The translations under genes were made by a program, and so were the position numbers. This document shows, piece after piece, positions 1 to 5,268 of a stretch of 5,634 bases of DNA; position 1 is the stretch's first letter, and each line of letters starts with the position of its first letter. A model generated the notes under the pieces. It searched no databases and was not told where the DNA came from. It saw only the letters and a list, made by a program, of their open reading frames with translations. Origin of the DNA: Betaproteobacteria bacterium (GTDB taxonomy: Bacteria > Pseudomonadota > Gammaproteobacteria > Burkholderiales > SG8-41); contig JACOVL010000051.1 of assembly GCA_016177355.1 (NCBI GenBank), positions 1 through 5,634 on the forward strand. Reading direction: 5' to 3'.

Positions 1-1
1 C

Positions 2-553
2 GCCGTGGCCCGCGCCGCGCTCGAAGCCGGCGCAGCCGTGACGCTGATCTCGGGGCCGACCAGCCTCGCGGCGCCCGCCGGCGCCCGGCGCGTGGACGTC
101 GTTTCGGCGCGGGACATGTTCGCGGCGGTCAGGAAGCACGTAACGAACACCGACATCTTCATCAGCGTCGCCGCGGTCGCCGACTACCGCGTGATCAACC
201 CGAGCCGGCGGAAGATCAAGAGGGCGGCGGGCAGGCGCAGGCTCGAGCTCGCGCCCAATCCGGACATCCTCGCGTGGGTCGCCGGCCGGCCGCGGCCGCC
301 GTTTTGCGTCGGTTTCGCCGCCGAGAGCGAGAACCTGCTCCGGAACGCCGAAGCGAAGCGCCGCAGCAAGAAGCTGCCGCTGCTCGCCGCCAATCTCGCG
401 CAGCGCGCGATCGGCGCGAACGACAACGAGGTCACGCTGTTCGACGACCAGGGCACGCACAAGCTGCCGCGCGCGCCCAAGGAAACCGTCGCGCGCCAGC
501 TGATCGCCCATACCGCGAGGCTGTACGGCGCGAAGCGCCGCAAGGGGAAGTGA
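2..553 (+). CDS. coaBC: CoaBC, phosphopantothenate-cysteine ligase (CoaB) domain, 5' end cut by window
   Basis: Only the C-terminal part of the protein is present; the frame is open to the window edge, so the GTG at 5 is an internal valine codon rather than a start. CoaB joins cysteine to 4'-phosphopantothenate, using CTP in bacteria, and the CoaC half missing here then decarboxylates the product; together they supply 4'-phosphopantetheine for coenzyme A in the cytoplasm. Visible landmarks, in order, are the nucleotide-fold segment GAAVTLISGPT, the SVAAVADYR motif, NPDILAWV, VGFAAES, the KKLPLLAAN segment carrying the conserved Asn of the ligase, and NDNEVTLFD. The protein ends in a short basic tail (AKRRKGK). 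The usual betaproteobacterial neighbour dut does not follow directly; a CbiX gene comes 16 bases after the stop. Family identification is firm. That the protein is a CoaBC fusion rather than a free CoaB is inferred from the usual bacterial arrangement. Confidence 0.9.
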   Translation, partial: AVARAALEAGAAVTLISGPTSLAAPAGARRVDVVSARDMFAAVRKHVTNTDIFISVAAVADYRVINPSRRKIKRAAGRRRLELAPNPDILAWVAGRPRPPFCVGFAAESENLLRNAEAKRRSKKLPLLAANLAQRAIGANDNEVTLFDDQGTHKLPRAPKETVARQLIAHTARLYGAKRRKGK

Positions 554-569
554 AGGCCATCCTCAGCTG

Positions 570-941
570 ATGAAATCAGCCCTTGTTCTGTTCGCCCACG
601 GCGCGCGCGATGCCGGCTGGGCGGAACCGTTCCGGGCGATCCGGAGCGCCGTCGCAAAGCGCCGCCCGGATCTCACCGTGGAGCTTGCATTCCTCGAGCT
701 GATGCAGCCGGTGCTCGGCGATTGCGTCGCGCAACTCGTCCATGACCGCCATCAGCGCATCACCATCGCCCCCCTGTTCCTGGCGCAGGGCGGCCACCTC
801 AAGCAGGACCTGCCGAAACTGCTCAAGGGGCTGATCGCCTCCCATCCCGCGGTCGAGATCAAGGTGCTGGCCCCCATTGGCGAGGTCACCGAGCTGCTGG
901 ACGCGATCGCCGACTGGCTCGTCAACAGCGCGCCGAAATGA
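570..941 (+). CDS. cbiX: Short CbiX-type sirohydrochlorin chelatase
   Basis: A 123-residue protein of the short CbiX class, which inserts cobalt (or iron, when called SirB) into sirohydrochlorin for cobalamin or siroheme synthesis. The N-terminal LFAHGARD motif provides the conserved His10 and the second half contains LFLAQGGHLKQDLP with His76; this two-histidine pattern matches the metal-binding site of short CbiX proteins that work as homodimers. FLELMQP (about 41-47) matches the conserved acidic segment. The length is typical of the short class and about half that of the long CbiX/CbiK enzymes. The start at 570 lacks a strong Shine-Dalgarno sequence (a GAAGG lies 13 bases upstream), and the gene lies 16 bases after coaBC, so translation probably depends on read-through from the upstream gene. 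No other cobalamin or siroheme genes are in view, so the metal (Co, Fe or Ni) cannot be decided from the sequence. Confidence 0.85.
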   Translation: MKSALVLFAHGARDAGWAEPFRAIRSAVAKRRPDLTVELAFLELMQPVLGDCVAQLVHDRHQRITIAPLFLAQGGHLKQDLPKLLKGLIASHPAVEIKVLAPIGEVTELLDAIADWLVNSAPK

Positions 942-1390
942 GCGTTAGGTACGGAATGAGACGCACGTTGCTGCTCGCCGTGATGGCCGTCGCCGCGCCG
1001 CTGGCGCTGGCGCAACTGCCGGAAATTTCCGTCACGGTCGACGGCCACCCGCTGACGGCGGAAGTCGCGCACACCGACGCCACGCGCACCCGCGGCCTGA
1101 TGCACCGGCGCATGCTGCCGGAGAACCGCGGCATGCTGTTCGTGTTCGCCGAGACGGCGCTGCACGCGATGTGGATGGAGAACACCTACGTGCCGCTGTC
1201 GGTGGCGTTCCTCGACGAGAACGGCGTGATCGTCAACATCGCCGACATGCGGCCGCACACGCGCGACACGCATCCGGCGCTGCGGCCGGCGAAATACGCG
1301 CTGGAAGTGAACCAGGGCTGGTTCAGGAAGCGCGGCATCGGCCCCGGCGCGAGGGTCGAGGGCATCGGGCGCGCCCCGCCCGCGCGCTAG
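938..1390 (+). CDS. Exported DUF192 family protein
   Basis: A 150-residue protein of the DUF192 family (PF02643), whose biochemical function is not established. Family landmarks are TRGLMHRRMLPENRGMLFVF (about 51-70), MWMENTYVPLSVAFLD (about 79-93) and the C-terminal segment AKYALEVNQGWF. The N-terminus is a clear Sec signal peptide: two arginines, a hydrophobic core LLLAVMAVAAPLALA and a predicted cut after ALA (residue 25), so the mature domain should be periplasmic. The ATG at 938 overlaps the cbiX stop as ATGA, suggesting translational coupling. An in-frame ATG at 956 has a small AGG six bases upstream and gives a more compact signal peptide (MRRTLLL...), so it is a real alternative start. 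The stop codon shares CTAG with the stop of the convergent gene. The domain assignment is strong; the role is unknown. Confidence 0.85.
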   Translation: MSVRYGMRRTLLLAVMAVAAPLALAQLPEISVTVDGHPLTAEVAHTDATRTRGLMHRRMLPENRGMLFVFAETALHAMWMENTYVPLSVAFLDENGVIVNIADMRPHTRDTHPALRPAKYALEVNQGWFRKRGIGPGARVEGIGRAPPAR

Positions 1391-1881
1391 CCGAAGAACA
1401 CGCCCTGGTGGCCCGCCGCGGCCATGAAGAACAGCATCGGCAGGGAGAGCATGGTGTTGGCGCGCGAGGCGAGCAAGGCGACGCGGCGCGCCGCGGCCTT
1501 TTCCTCGTCGGTCGCCTGCACCAGGCCCAGGATCTTCTGCTGGTTCGGCCAGATCAGCACCCACACGTTGAAGATCATGATCGTGCCGAGCCAGGCGCCC
1601 ACGCCGATCGCGTAAAAAGCGTGGTTCAGGAAGAAAAACGCGTTGAAGAAGTTCGCGCCGAGCAACATCGCGCCGAAAATCCAGGTCGCCACCGCCGCCC
1701 AGCGGAACCAGAACAGCGCGCGCGGCGCGACGTGCTTGGTGATGCCCGCGCCGGTGCCGTCCTTGCCCGCGTCGGCGAGCGCCGGCACCTGGACGAAGTT
1801 GAAGTAATAGAGCAGGCCGATCCACATCACGCCGGCCATGATGTGCAACCAGCGTCCCAATCCGAGCAGTATGAAATCCAT
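1387..1881 (-). CDS. PuuD-like membrane protein (urate oxidase N-terminal membrane domain family)
   Basis: A 164-residue integral membrane protein resembling the membrane half of the urate hydroxylase PuuD (Urate_ox_N, PF06181). Such stand-alone short proteins are common in betaproteobacteria and are sometimes misnamed antitermination protein NusG. Hydrophobic spans appear at about residues 3-30, 56-76, 82-110 and 143-158. Histidines at 13 (WLHIMAG), 50 (KHVAP), 87 (NHAFY) and 158 (GHQG) are candidates for haem or metal ligation, which is inference. Full PuuD carries a C-terminal cytochrome c domain; no CXXCH motif occurs here, so this is not a complete urate hydroxylase, and no purine catabolism genes are near. 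A GGTGAGG ribosome site at about 1890-1896 overlaps the stop of the upstream 31-codon gene. Family call fairly confident; urate as substrate is doubtful. Confidence 0.8.
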   Translation of the reverse strand: MDFILLGLGRWLHIMAGVMWIGLLYYFNFVQVPALADAGKDGTGAGITKHVAPRALFWFRWAAVATWIFGAMLLGANFFNAFFFLNHAFYAIGVGAWLGTIMIFNVWVLIWPNQQKILGLVQATDEEKAAARRVALLASRANTMLSLPMLFFMAAAGHQGVFFG

Positions 1882-1891
1882 GGCCAGGCCC

Positions 1892-1987
1892 TCACCGCAA
1901 TGCGAAGTTGACGATGTTATAGAGGATGAGCGTCAGGATCAGGCCTGAGATCACCGTGCCCCACAGCGAGTCGAGCGGATTTTTCAT
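1892..1987 (-). CDS. 31-residue single-span membrane microprotein
   Basis: A small open frame of 31 codons plus TGA. It starts with MKNPLDSLWG, continues with an uninterrupted hydrophobic segment of about 17-20 residues (TVISGLILTLILYNIVNFAL) and ends in a single arginine, so one transmembrane helix is predicted. The start is backed by a near-ideal GGAGGA ribosome site six bases upstream (1994-1999 on the minus strand), and a sigma70-like promoter lies 50-80 bases upstream. The stop is 10 bases from the start of the PuuD-like gene, whose ribosome site overlaps the stop codon, so the two are almost certainly co-transcribed and possibly translationally coupled. I do not recognise a family. By analogy with small accessory subunits of membrane oxidases (CydX, CcoQ), it may be a partner of the downstream membrane protein; that is inference. 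Confidence 0.72.
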   Translation of the reverse strand: MKNPLDSLWGTVISGLILTLILYNIVNFALR

Positions 1988-1993
1988 TTGGAT

Positions 1994-1999
1994 TCCTCC
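1994..1999 (-). promoter_or_regulatory. Strong ribosome binding site of the 31-codon gene
   Basis: GGAGGA on the minus strand, six bases before the ATG at 1987. It is the best-placed Shine-Dalgarno sequence in the window and is the main evidence that the short frame is a translated gene. Confidence 0.75.
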
Positions 2000-2035
2000 A
2001 CTTACAGACGTTTCCCGAGATACTGCATGGACTCA

Positions 2036-2064
2036 ATTCTAGACCACTTCGGAAGGAGCGGCAA
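2036..2064 (-). promoter_or_regulatory. Sigma70-like promoter for the microprotein/PuuD-like unit
   Basis: Read on the minus strand: a -35 box TTGCCG (2059-2064), a 17-base spacer, and a -10 box TAGAAT (2036-2041, five of six consensus positions). Transcription would begin near 2029 and leave a leader of about 40 bases before the 31-codon gene. The spacing and the -10 match are good and the position fits the operon, but the call rests on sequence alone. Confidence 0.5.
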
Positions 2065-2095
2065 TGAATTGGTAAACTATGTCCGGAACTCGCAG

Positions 2096-2881
2096 ATGAT
2101 CGCCCATTCCATGCCGCACGCGGTGAAACTCACGCTCGTCGCCGTCGCGCTCGCCGCCGCGGAAGCGGCGGGCGTTGCCGCGGCCGCGGAAGGGCTGTGG
2201 GGCGCGCGCGCGGGACTCGGCTTCAAGCCGTCGCGCGACGCAGCGCCGCCTTCCGCCGATCCCGCATTCGGCGGCGAAGCCGGACACGCCTGGCGGGCGG
2301 GGCGTGCCACGGATCCCGTGCCGTACAGCGGCGTGCGTGAATTGCCGCGCCTCGGCCTGCGGTCGGTCGAATCCTACAGCGGCATCTTCCATCCGTTATC
2401 GGCTACCTGGGGCTCCTCGATCGAAACGGGCTTCGTCCGGGAGTCGTCGCTCGCGCCGCGGCGCTACTCGCTGGGCGGCCAGTTGCACACCGTTTTCGCC
2501 GGTGGCCGCGGGTTGAGCGTAGGGCTCAAATACCGCGTATACGACCCGGATATCGGAGTGCGGTACGGCACAGTCAGCGAATCGCCTTCCCTCAACGATG
2601 CCTACGGGCGGACCTTTGGCGCTGCGCCGGGACCGAGCTATCAGCTGCAACTGAGCTACCGGTACAGCGCCGCCGGAACGTTCGGGCTGGCGTTGGGGCG
2701 CGAAATGGAAACCTTCACGCCGTACTTCGATGTCCCGGGCAACGGCCCGCGCCAGTTCACGTTCACCGGTCAGCACTGGCTCACGCCGAGCTGGTCGCTC
2801 TCCTACGACGTGCTCTCCAACGATCCCGGTAACCCCTTCCGCCTGCACGGCCTGCGGCTCGGCGTAGGTTACCGGTTCTGA
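2096..2881 (+). CDS. Predicted outer-membrane beta-barrel protein, function unknown
   Basis: With the ATG at 2096 this is a 261-residue protein. It begins with a Sec signal peptide: one lysine (K11), a hydrophobic Ala/Leu/Val stretch (about 12-31) and a likely cut in AAAAEG near residue 31. The mature part is rich in alternating aromatic and polar residues typical of beta strands (SYQLQLSYRYS, FTFTGQHW, SWSLSYDVL, LRLGVGYRF) and ends in phenylalanine, the classic C-terminal signature of BAM-inserted outer-membrane proteins. Roughly 8-10 strands could fit in the last 170 residues. I recognise no named family. The frame is open upstream to 1988, with possible starts TTG 1988, ATG 2027, TTG 2069 and ATG 2111. 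I chose 2096 because it places the signal peptide near the N-terminus, yet the strong GGAAGGAG at 2051-2058 is not ideally spaced for it; the TTG at 2069 would fit that site. The gene converges on pcm with a 22-base gap and no terminator is visible. Confidence 0.7.
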   Translation: MIAHSMPHAVKLTLVAVALAAAEAAGVAAAAEGLWGARAGLGFKPSRDAAPPSADPAFGGEAGHAWRAGRATDPVPYSGVRELPRLGLRSVESYSGIFHPLSATWGSSIETGFVRESSLAPRRYSLGGQLHTVFAGGRGLSVGLKYRVYDPDIGVRYGTVSESPSLNDAYGRTFGAAPGPSYQLQLSYRYSAAGTFGLALGREMETFTPYFDVPGNGPRQFTFTGQHWLTPSWSLSYDVLSNDPGNPFRLHGLRLGVGYRF

Positions 2882-2903
2882 CGCACTGCGCCCCGCTGCC
2901 CGG

Positions 2904-3674
2904 CTACTGTTGTCTGCCTGACTTGTCGGTCAGCGGCACGAAACGCACGGCGAGCACTTCGCGGCGCGCGACCGTGCCGTCGGGCCGCTTCTCGATCAGC
3001 AGCAGCGTCTGTCCCGCAACCTGCCCGCCGACCGGCACCACCAGCCGCCCGCCGGGCTTCAGCTGGTCAATCAGCGGCTGCGGCACCTCGCGCGGCGCGG
3101 CGGTCACCATGATGGCGTCGAACGGCGCCTGCTCGGGCCAGCCCCGGTAGCCGTCGCCCGTCCTCGTCGTCACGCTGCGGTAGCCGAGGCGCCCAAGCCG
3201 CTCCGCCGCCTCGCGCGCGAGCGGCTCCACGATCTCGATGGTGTAGACCGCGCCCGCGAGCTCGGCCAGCACCGCCGCCTGGTAACCGGACCCGGTGCCG
3301 ACCTCCAGCACCCGGTCGCCGGGCCTGACCTCCATCAGGTCGGTCATCAGCGCGACGATGTAGGGCTGCGAGATGGTCTGTCCCAGGCCTATTGGCAGCG
3401 GCCGGTTGGCGTAGGCGTTGCGTTTCTCGCCGTCCGGCACGAACTCGTGGCGCGGCACCTTTGCCATCGCCGCCGCCACGCGCCCGGAGAGCGCCGCGCG
3501 GCCGGTTTCGGCGGCCGTCTCGCGCATGAGCGCCGCGATTTCCTCCATCATACGGCTGCGCTCGCGCGCAAAGCCGTCCTGTGCCCCGGCCGTCATGCTG
3601 CCCCCCGTGGCGAGCATTAAAGCGCCAAGGGCTCCGCGGACGCAACGACGCAGGAGATCCATAAGAACGGGCAT
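2904..3674 (-). CDS. pcm: Protein-L-isoaspartate O-methyltransferase with signal peptide
   Basis: A 256-residue protein-L-isoaspartate (D-aspartate) O-methyltransferase, which uses S-adenosylmethionine to methylate damaged isoaspartyl residues and start their repair. Family motifs are RHEFVP (75-80), GLGQTISQPYIVALM (96-110), the SAM-binding motif VLEVGTGSGYQAAVLA (122-137), YTIEIVEPLA (144-153), GDGYRGWPEQAPFDAIMVTAAP (173-194) and LKPGGRLVVPVG (205-216). The usual enzyme is about 210 residues; the extra N-terminus here is a signal peptide, with basic residues RRCVR, a hydrophobic core GALGALML and a likely cut after AGA at residue 31, so an exported form is predicted. The ATG at 3674 lies within one arm of a 25-bp palindrome and has no clear ribosome site. 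The in-frame ATG at 3662 gives an equally good, shorter signal peptide (MDLLRR...), so the start is uncertain. Enzyme identity is firm. Confidence 0.93.
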   Translation of the reverse strand: MPVLMDLLRRCVRGALGALMLATGGSMTAGAQDGFARERSRMMEEIAALMRETAAETGRAALSGRVAAAMAKVPRHEFVPDGEKRNAYANRPLPIGLGQTISQPYIVALMTDLMEVRPGDRVLEVGTGSGYQAAVLAELAGAVYTIEIVEPLAREAAERLGRLGYRSVTTRTGDGYRGWPEQAPFDAIMVTAAPREVPQPLIDQLKPGGRLVVPVGGQVAGQTLLLIEKRPDGTVARREVLAVRFVPLTDKSGRQQ

Positions 3675-3695
3675 ACCCGACGGCGTCGAGTATGC
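3671..3695. promoter_or_regulatory. 25-bp near-palindrome over the pcm start and candidate -10
   Basis: Arms GCATAC (3671-3676) and GTATGC (3690-3695) enclose a second inverted pair, CGAC/GTCG, around GGC. Only one pair of the twelve is imperfect, and on the minus-strand RNA that pair is a U-G wobble, so the stem would be 11 bp with a 3-base loop. It includes the pcm ATG at 3674 and the candidate -10 at 3689-3694. It could be a repressor operator or an RNA hairpin hiding the start codon. No T-run follows on either strand, so it is not a simple terminator. Confidence 0.45.
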
Positions 3696-3717
3696 CCCGG
3701 GGGTGGACCCGGATCAA
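3689..3717 (-). promoter_or_regulatory. Candidate pcm promoter
   Basis: On the minus strand, TTGATC (3712-3717) and CATACT (3689-3694) are separated by 17 bases; each box matches four of six sigma70 consensus positions. Transcription would start inside the palindrome, about 10-15 bases before the ATG at 3674, which would make the downstream start at 3662 more comfortable. Moderate-to-weak call. Confidence 0.35.
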
Positions 3718-3733
3718 TCAGACATTGACTGGG

Positions 3734-3764
3734 TGCAAATCCGCCTTGCAAATTCCTTGCATTG
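3734..3764 (+). repeat. TGCA-centred direct repeats upstream of the decarboxylase gene
   Basis: TGCAAAT occurs at 3734-3740 and 3747-3753, and a partial copy TGCATTG at 3758-3764. The TGCA cores are 13 and 11 bases apart, close to one helical turn. They lie immediately upstream of and over the candidate -35 of the malonyl-CoA decarboxylase gene, where an activator or repressor would bind. Possible operator; no regulator is encoded in view. Confidence 0.3.
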
Positions 3765-3784
3765 CCGCAACTACCGGCTAAAAT
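3757..3784 (+). promoter_or_regulatory. Candidate promoter of the malonyl-CoA decarboxylase gene
   Basis: A good -10 box TAAAAT (3779-3784, five of six positions) with a weak -35 box TTGCAT (3757-3762) 16 bases upstream. Transcription would begin near 3791, giving a leader of about 27 bases that includes the AGGGAG ribosome site. The poor -35 is consistent with a promoter that needs an activator. Confidence 0.4.
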
Positions 3785-3785
3785 C

Positions 3786-3802
3786 GGGGTCAAATACAGA
3801 CC
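3786..3802 (+). repeat. Possible REP-like half-element in the decarboxylase leader
   Basis: GGGGTCAAATACAGACC has a short inverted pair (GGTC/GACC) around seven bases and the GGGGTCA opening shared with the repeat element at 5213-5326. It may be a worn copy of a dispersed palindromic element whose right end has decayed into the ribosome site. Weak evidence from this window alone. Confidence 0.25.
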
Positions 3803-3817
3803 AGGGAGAACACGCCA

Positions 3818-5191
3818 GTGACTCAAGCGGCCAGCACGCCCAATCCGCTCTCGGCCTTCGAGCGGCTGCGCCACTGGTGGCGCCGGCTCGCCGCGTCGGT
3901 ATTTCCCGGGCGCGACGCGGCCGGGGCCGACCGCTCGACCGCGCGCCTCATCGAGCAGCTGAAGCCGCTGCTCGAGGCAAGCCGGGTGGAGCGCGGTGGC
4001 GAGGTCCCGGCGCGCGAGCGGGCCGCGAGAATCGCGGCGCTCTACCGCGGCGCCGGCCTGGCGCAACGCTCCGCCATCCTCAATCTGATCACTCACGAGT
4101 TCGCCCCCGATCGCGACCAGCTCGAGCAGGCCATCGCGGCCATCCAGATCGCGGGCAGCGACGCCGAGCTCTCCCAGGCGGAGGCCCGCCTGCGCGTCGC
4201 GCTCGACGCGCCACGGGCGAAGTTCTTCATGCAATTCAACCTGTTGCCGGAGGGCGTGAAGTTCCTCGTCGATCTGCGCGCCGACCTGCTGGGGCTGTTG
4301 CCGCAGGAGCCCGCGCTCGAAGTGCTGCAAGTCGAGCTCGACGGCCTGCTCGGGATCTGGTTCGACCCCGGCTTCCTGGAACTGCGGCGCATCACCTGGC
4401 ATTCGCCGGCGCTGGTGCTCGAGAAGCTCATGACCTACGAGGCCGTGCACCCGATCGAGTCGTGGAACGACCTGCGGAACCGCCTCGACACCGACCGCCG
4501 CTGCTATGCGTTCTTCCACCCGCGGCTGCCCGACGAACCGCTGATCTTCGTCGAGATCGCGCTGCTCAAGGGCTTCGACGGCAGCATGCAGACGCTGCTC
4601 GACGAGAAAGCGCCGGTGCAGGACCCGCGCGCCGCCGACACCGCGCTCTTCTATTCGATCTCGAACACCCAGAAAGGGCTGCGCGGCATCAGCTTCGGCA
4701 ACCTGCTGCTCAAGCGCGTGATCGAGGATTTGCGCCTCGACCTGCCGGAGCTCAGGGTCTACGCCACGCTTTCACCCCTGCCCCGATTTCGAAAATGGCT
4801 GGACCAGGCGCTCGCCGGCAAAGACGCGCTGCTGCCCGCGGAGGAAGCCGCCAGGCTCGCCGGAACGCTGGCGCACCCGGATTGGGCGGGCGACCCGAAG
4901 CTGTCGGCCGCGATGCGCCTGCCGCTGGAAAAGTTGTGCGCGCGTTACCTCCTGCAGGAAAAGTCCGGAACGCAGCCGCTCGATCCGGTCGCGCAGTTTC
5001 ACCTCAATAACGGCGCGCGGGTGAACCGGATTTTCTGGCTGGCCGATACCTCCGCGCACGGCATGCGCCAGTCGCACGGCATGATGGTGAGCTACCGCTA
5101 CGACCTGGCCGAGGTGGACCAGAACCACGAGCAGTTCCTGAACGGCGGTCAAATCGCCGCCTCGCGGCGTGTGCGGCGCCTGCTCGGCTGA
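3818..5191 (+). CDS. Malonyl-CoA decarboxylase
   Basis: A 457-residue malonyl-CoA decarboxylase (MCD family), converting malonyl-CoA to acetyl-CoA and CO2; in bacteria it serves malonate use or removal of excess malonyl-CoA. The N-terminal helical domain (about 40-190) carries LITHEFAPDRDQLEQAI and FFMQFNLLPEGVKFLVDLR. The C-terminal GNAT-like catalytic domain (about 195-457) shows LMTYEAVHPIESWNDLRNRL, FFHPRLPDEPLIFVEIAL, FYSISNTQKGLRGISFGNLL and FHLNNGARVNRIFWLADTS. The serine in SIS (280 or 282) and His395 in FHLNNGA correspond to the catalytic Ser/His reported for this family. The length is normal. The start is GTG at 3818, supported by AGGGAG nine bases upstream and by agreement of the N-terminus with family length. 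No matB (malonyl-CoA synthetase), malonate transporter or matR-type regulator is in the window. It diverges from pcm and converges on the deacetylase gene. Bacterial names in use include matA and mlyCD; I leave the symbol blank. Confidence 0.95.
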   Translation: MTQAASTPNPLSAFERLRHWWRRLAASVFPGRDAAGADRSTARLIEQLKPLLEASRVERGGEVPARERAARIAALYRGAGLAQRSAILNLITHEFAPDRDQLEQAIAAIQIAGSDAELSQAEARLRVALDAPRAKFFMQFNLLPEGVKFLVDLRADLLGLLPQEPALEVLQVELDGLLGIWFDPGFLELRRITWHSPALVLEKLMTYEAVHPIESWNDLRNRLDTDRRCYAFFHPRLPDEPLIFVEIALLKGFDGSMQTLLDEKAPVQDPRAADTALFYSISNTQKGLRGISFGNLLLKRVIEDLRLDLPELRVYATLSPLPRFRKWLDQALAGKDALLPAEEAARLAGTLAHPDWAGDPKLSAAMRLPLEKLCARYLLQEKSGTQPLDPVAQFHLNNGARVNRIFWLADTSAHGMRQSHGMMVSYRYDLAEVDQNHEQFLNGGQIAASRRVRRLLG

Positions 5192-5212
5192 CAAATACCG
5201 GGAAATCGGGAA

Positions 5213-5268
5213 CGGAATAAGGGGTCAGTTCTTGACTTTACGGAATAAGGGGTCAGTTCTTGACTTTA
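5213..5268 (+). repeat. Two perfect 28-bp tandem repeats
   Basis: Units 5213-5240 and 5241-5268 are identical: each starts CGGAATAAGGGGTCAG and ends TTCTTGACTTTA. They abut without a spacer, beginning 21 bases after the decarboxylase stop. The GGGGTCAG core resembles dispersed palindromic repeats in beta- and gammaproteobacterial genomes, some of which are linked to REP-associated (IS200-like) transposases; that link is from general knowledge. Confidence 0.85.

Noticed and set aside
752..1825. Long minus-strand frame opposite cbiX, DUF192 and the PuuD-like gene
   Set aside because: Low-complexity Arg/Gly/Ala content, no domain recognisable, and it overlaps three better-supported genes.
2247..2276. 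GC-rich inverted repeat (CCGCCGA/TCGGCGG) as a regulatory hairpin
   Set aside because: It lies inside the outer-membrane protein coding sequence; such short GC repeats are expected by chance at this base composition.
2882..2903. Terminator between the outer-membrane gene and pcm
   Set aside because: The 22-base gap has no stem with a T-run on either strand.
3418..5010. Long + strand open frame of about 530 codons running antisense to pcm and across the decarboxylase
   Set aside because: It is Arg/Ala-rich translation of high-GC sequence in a wrong frame, overlapping two genes with clear family motifs.
5213..5268. Start of a CRISPR array, given a 28-bp perfect repeat
   Set aside because: The two units are directly adjacent with no spacer, the third copy is inverted, and no cas gene is present.
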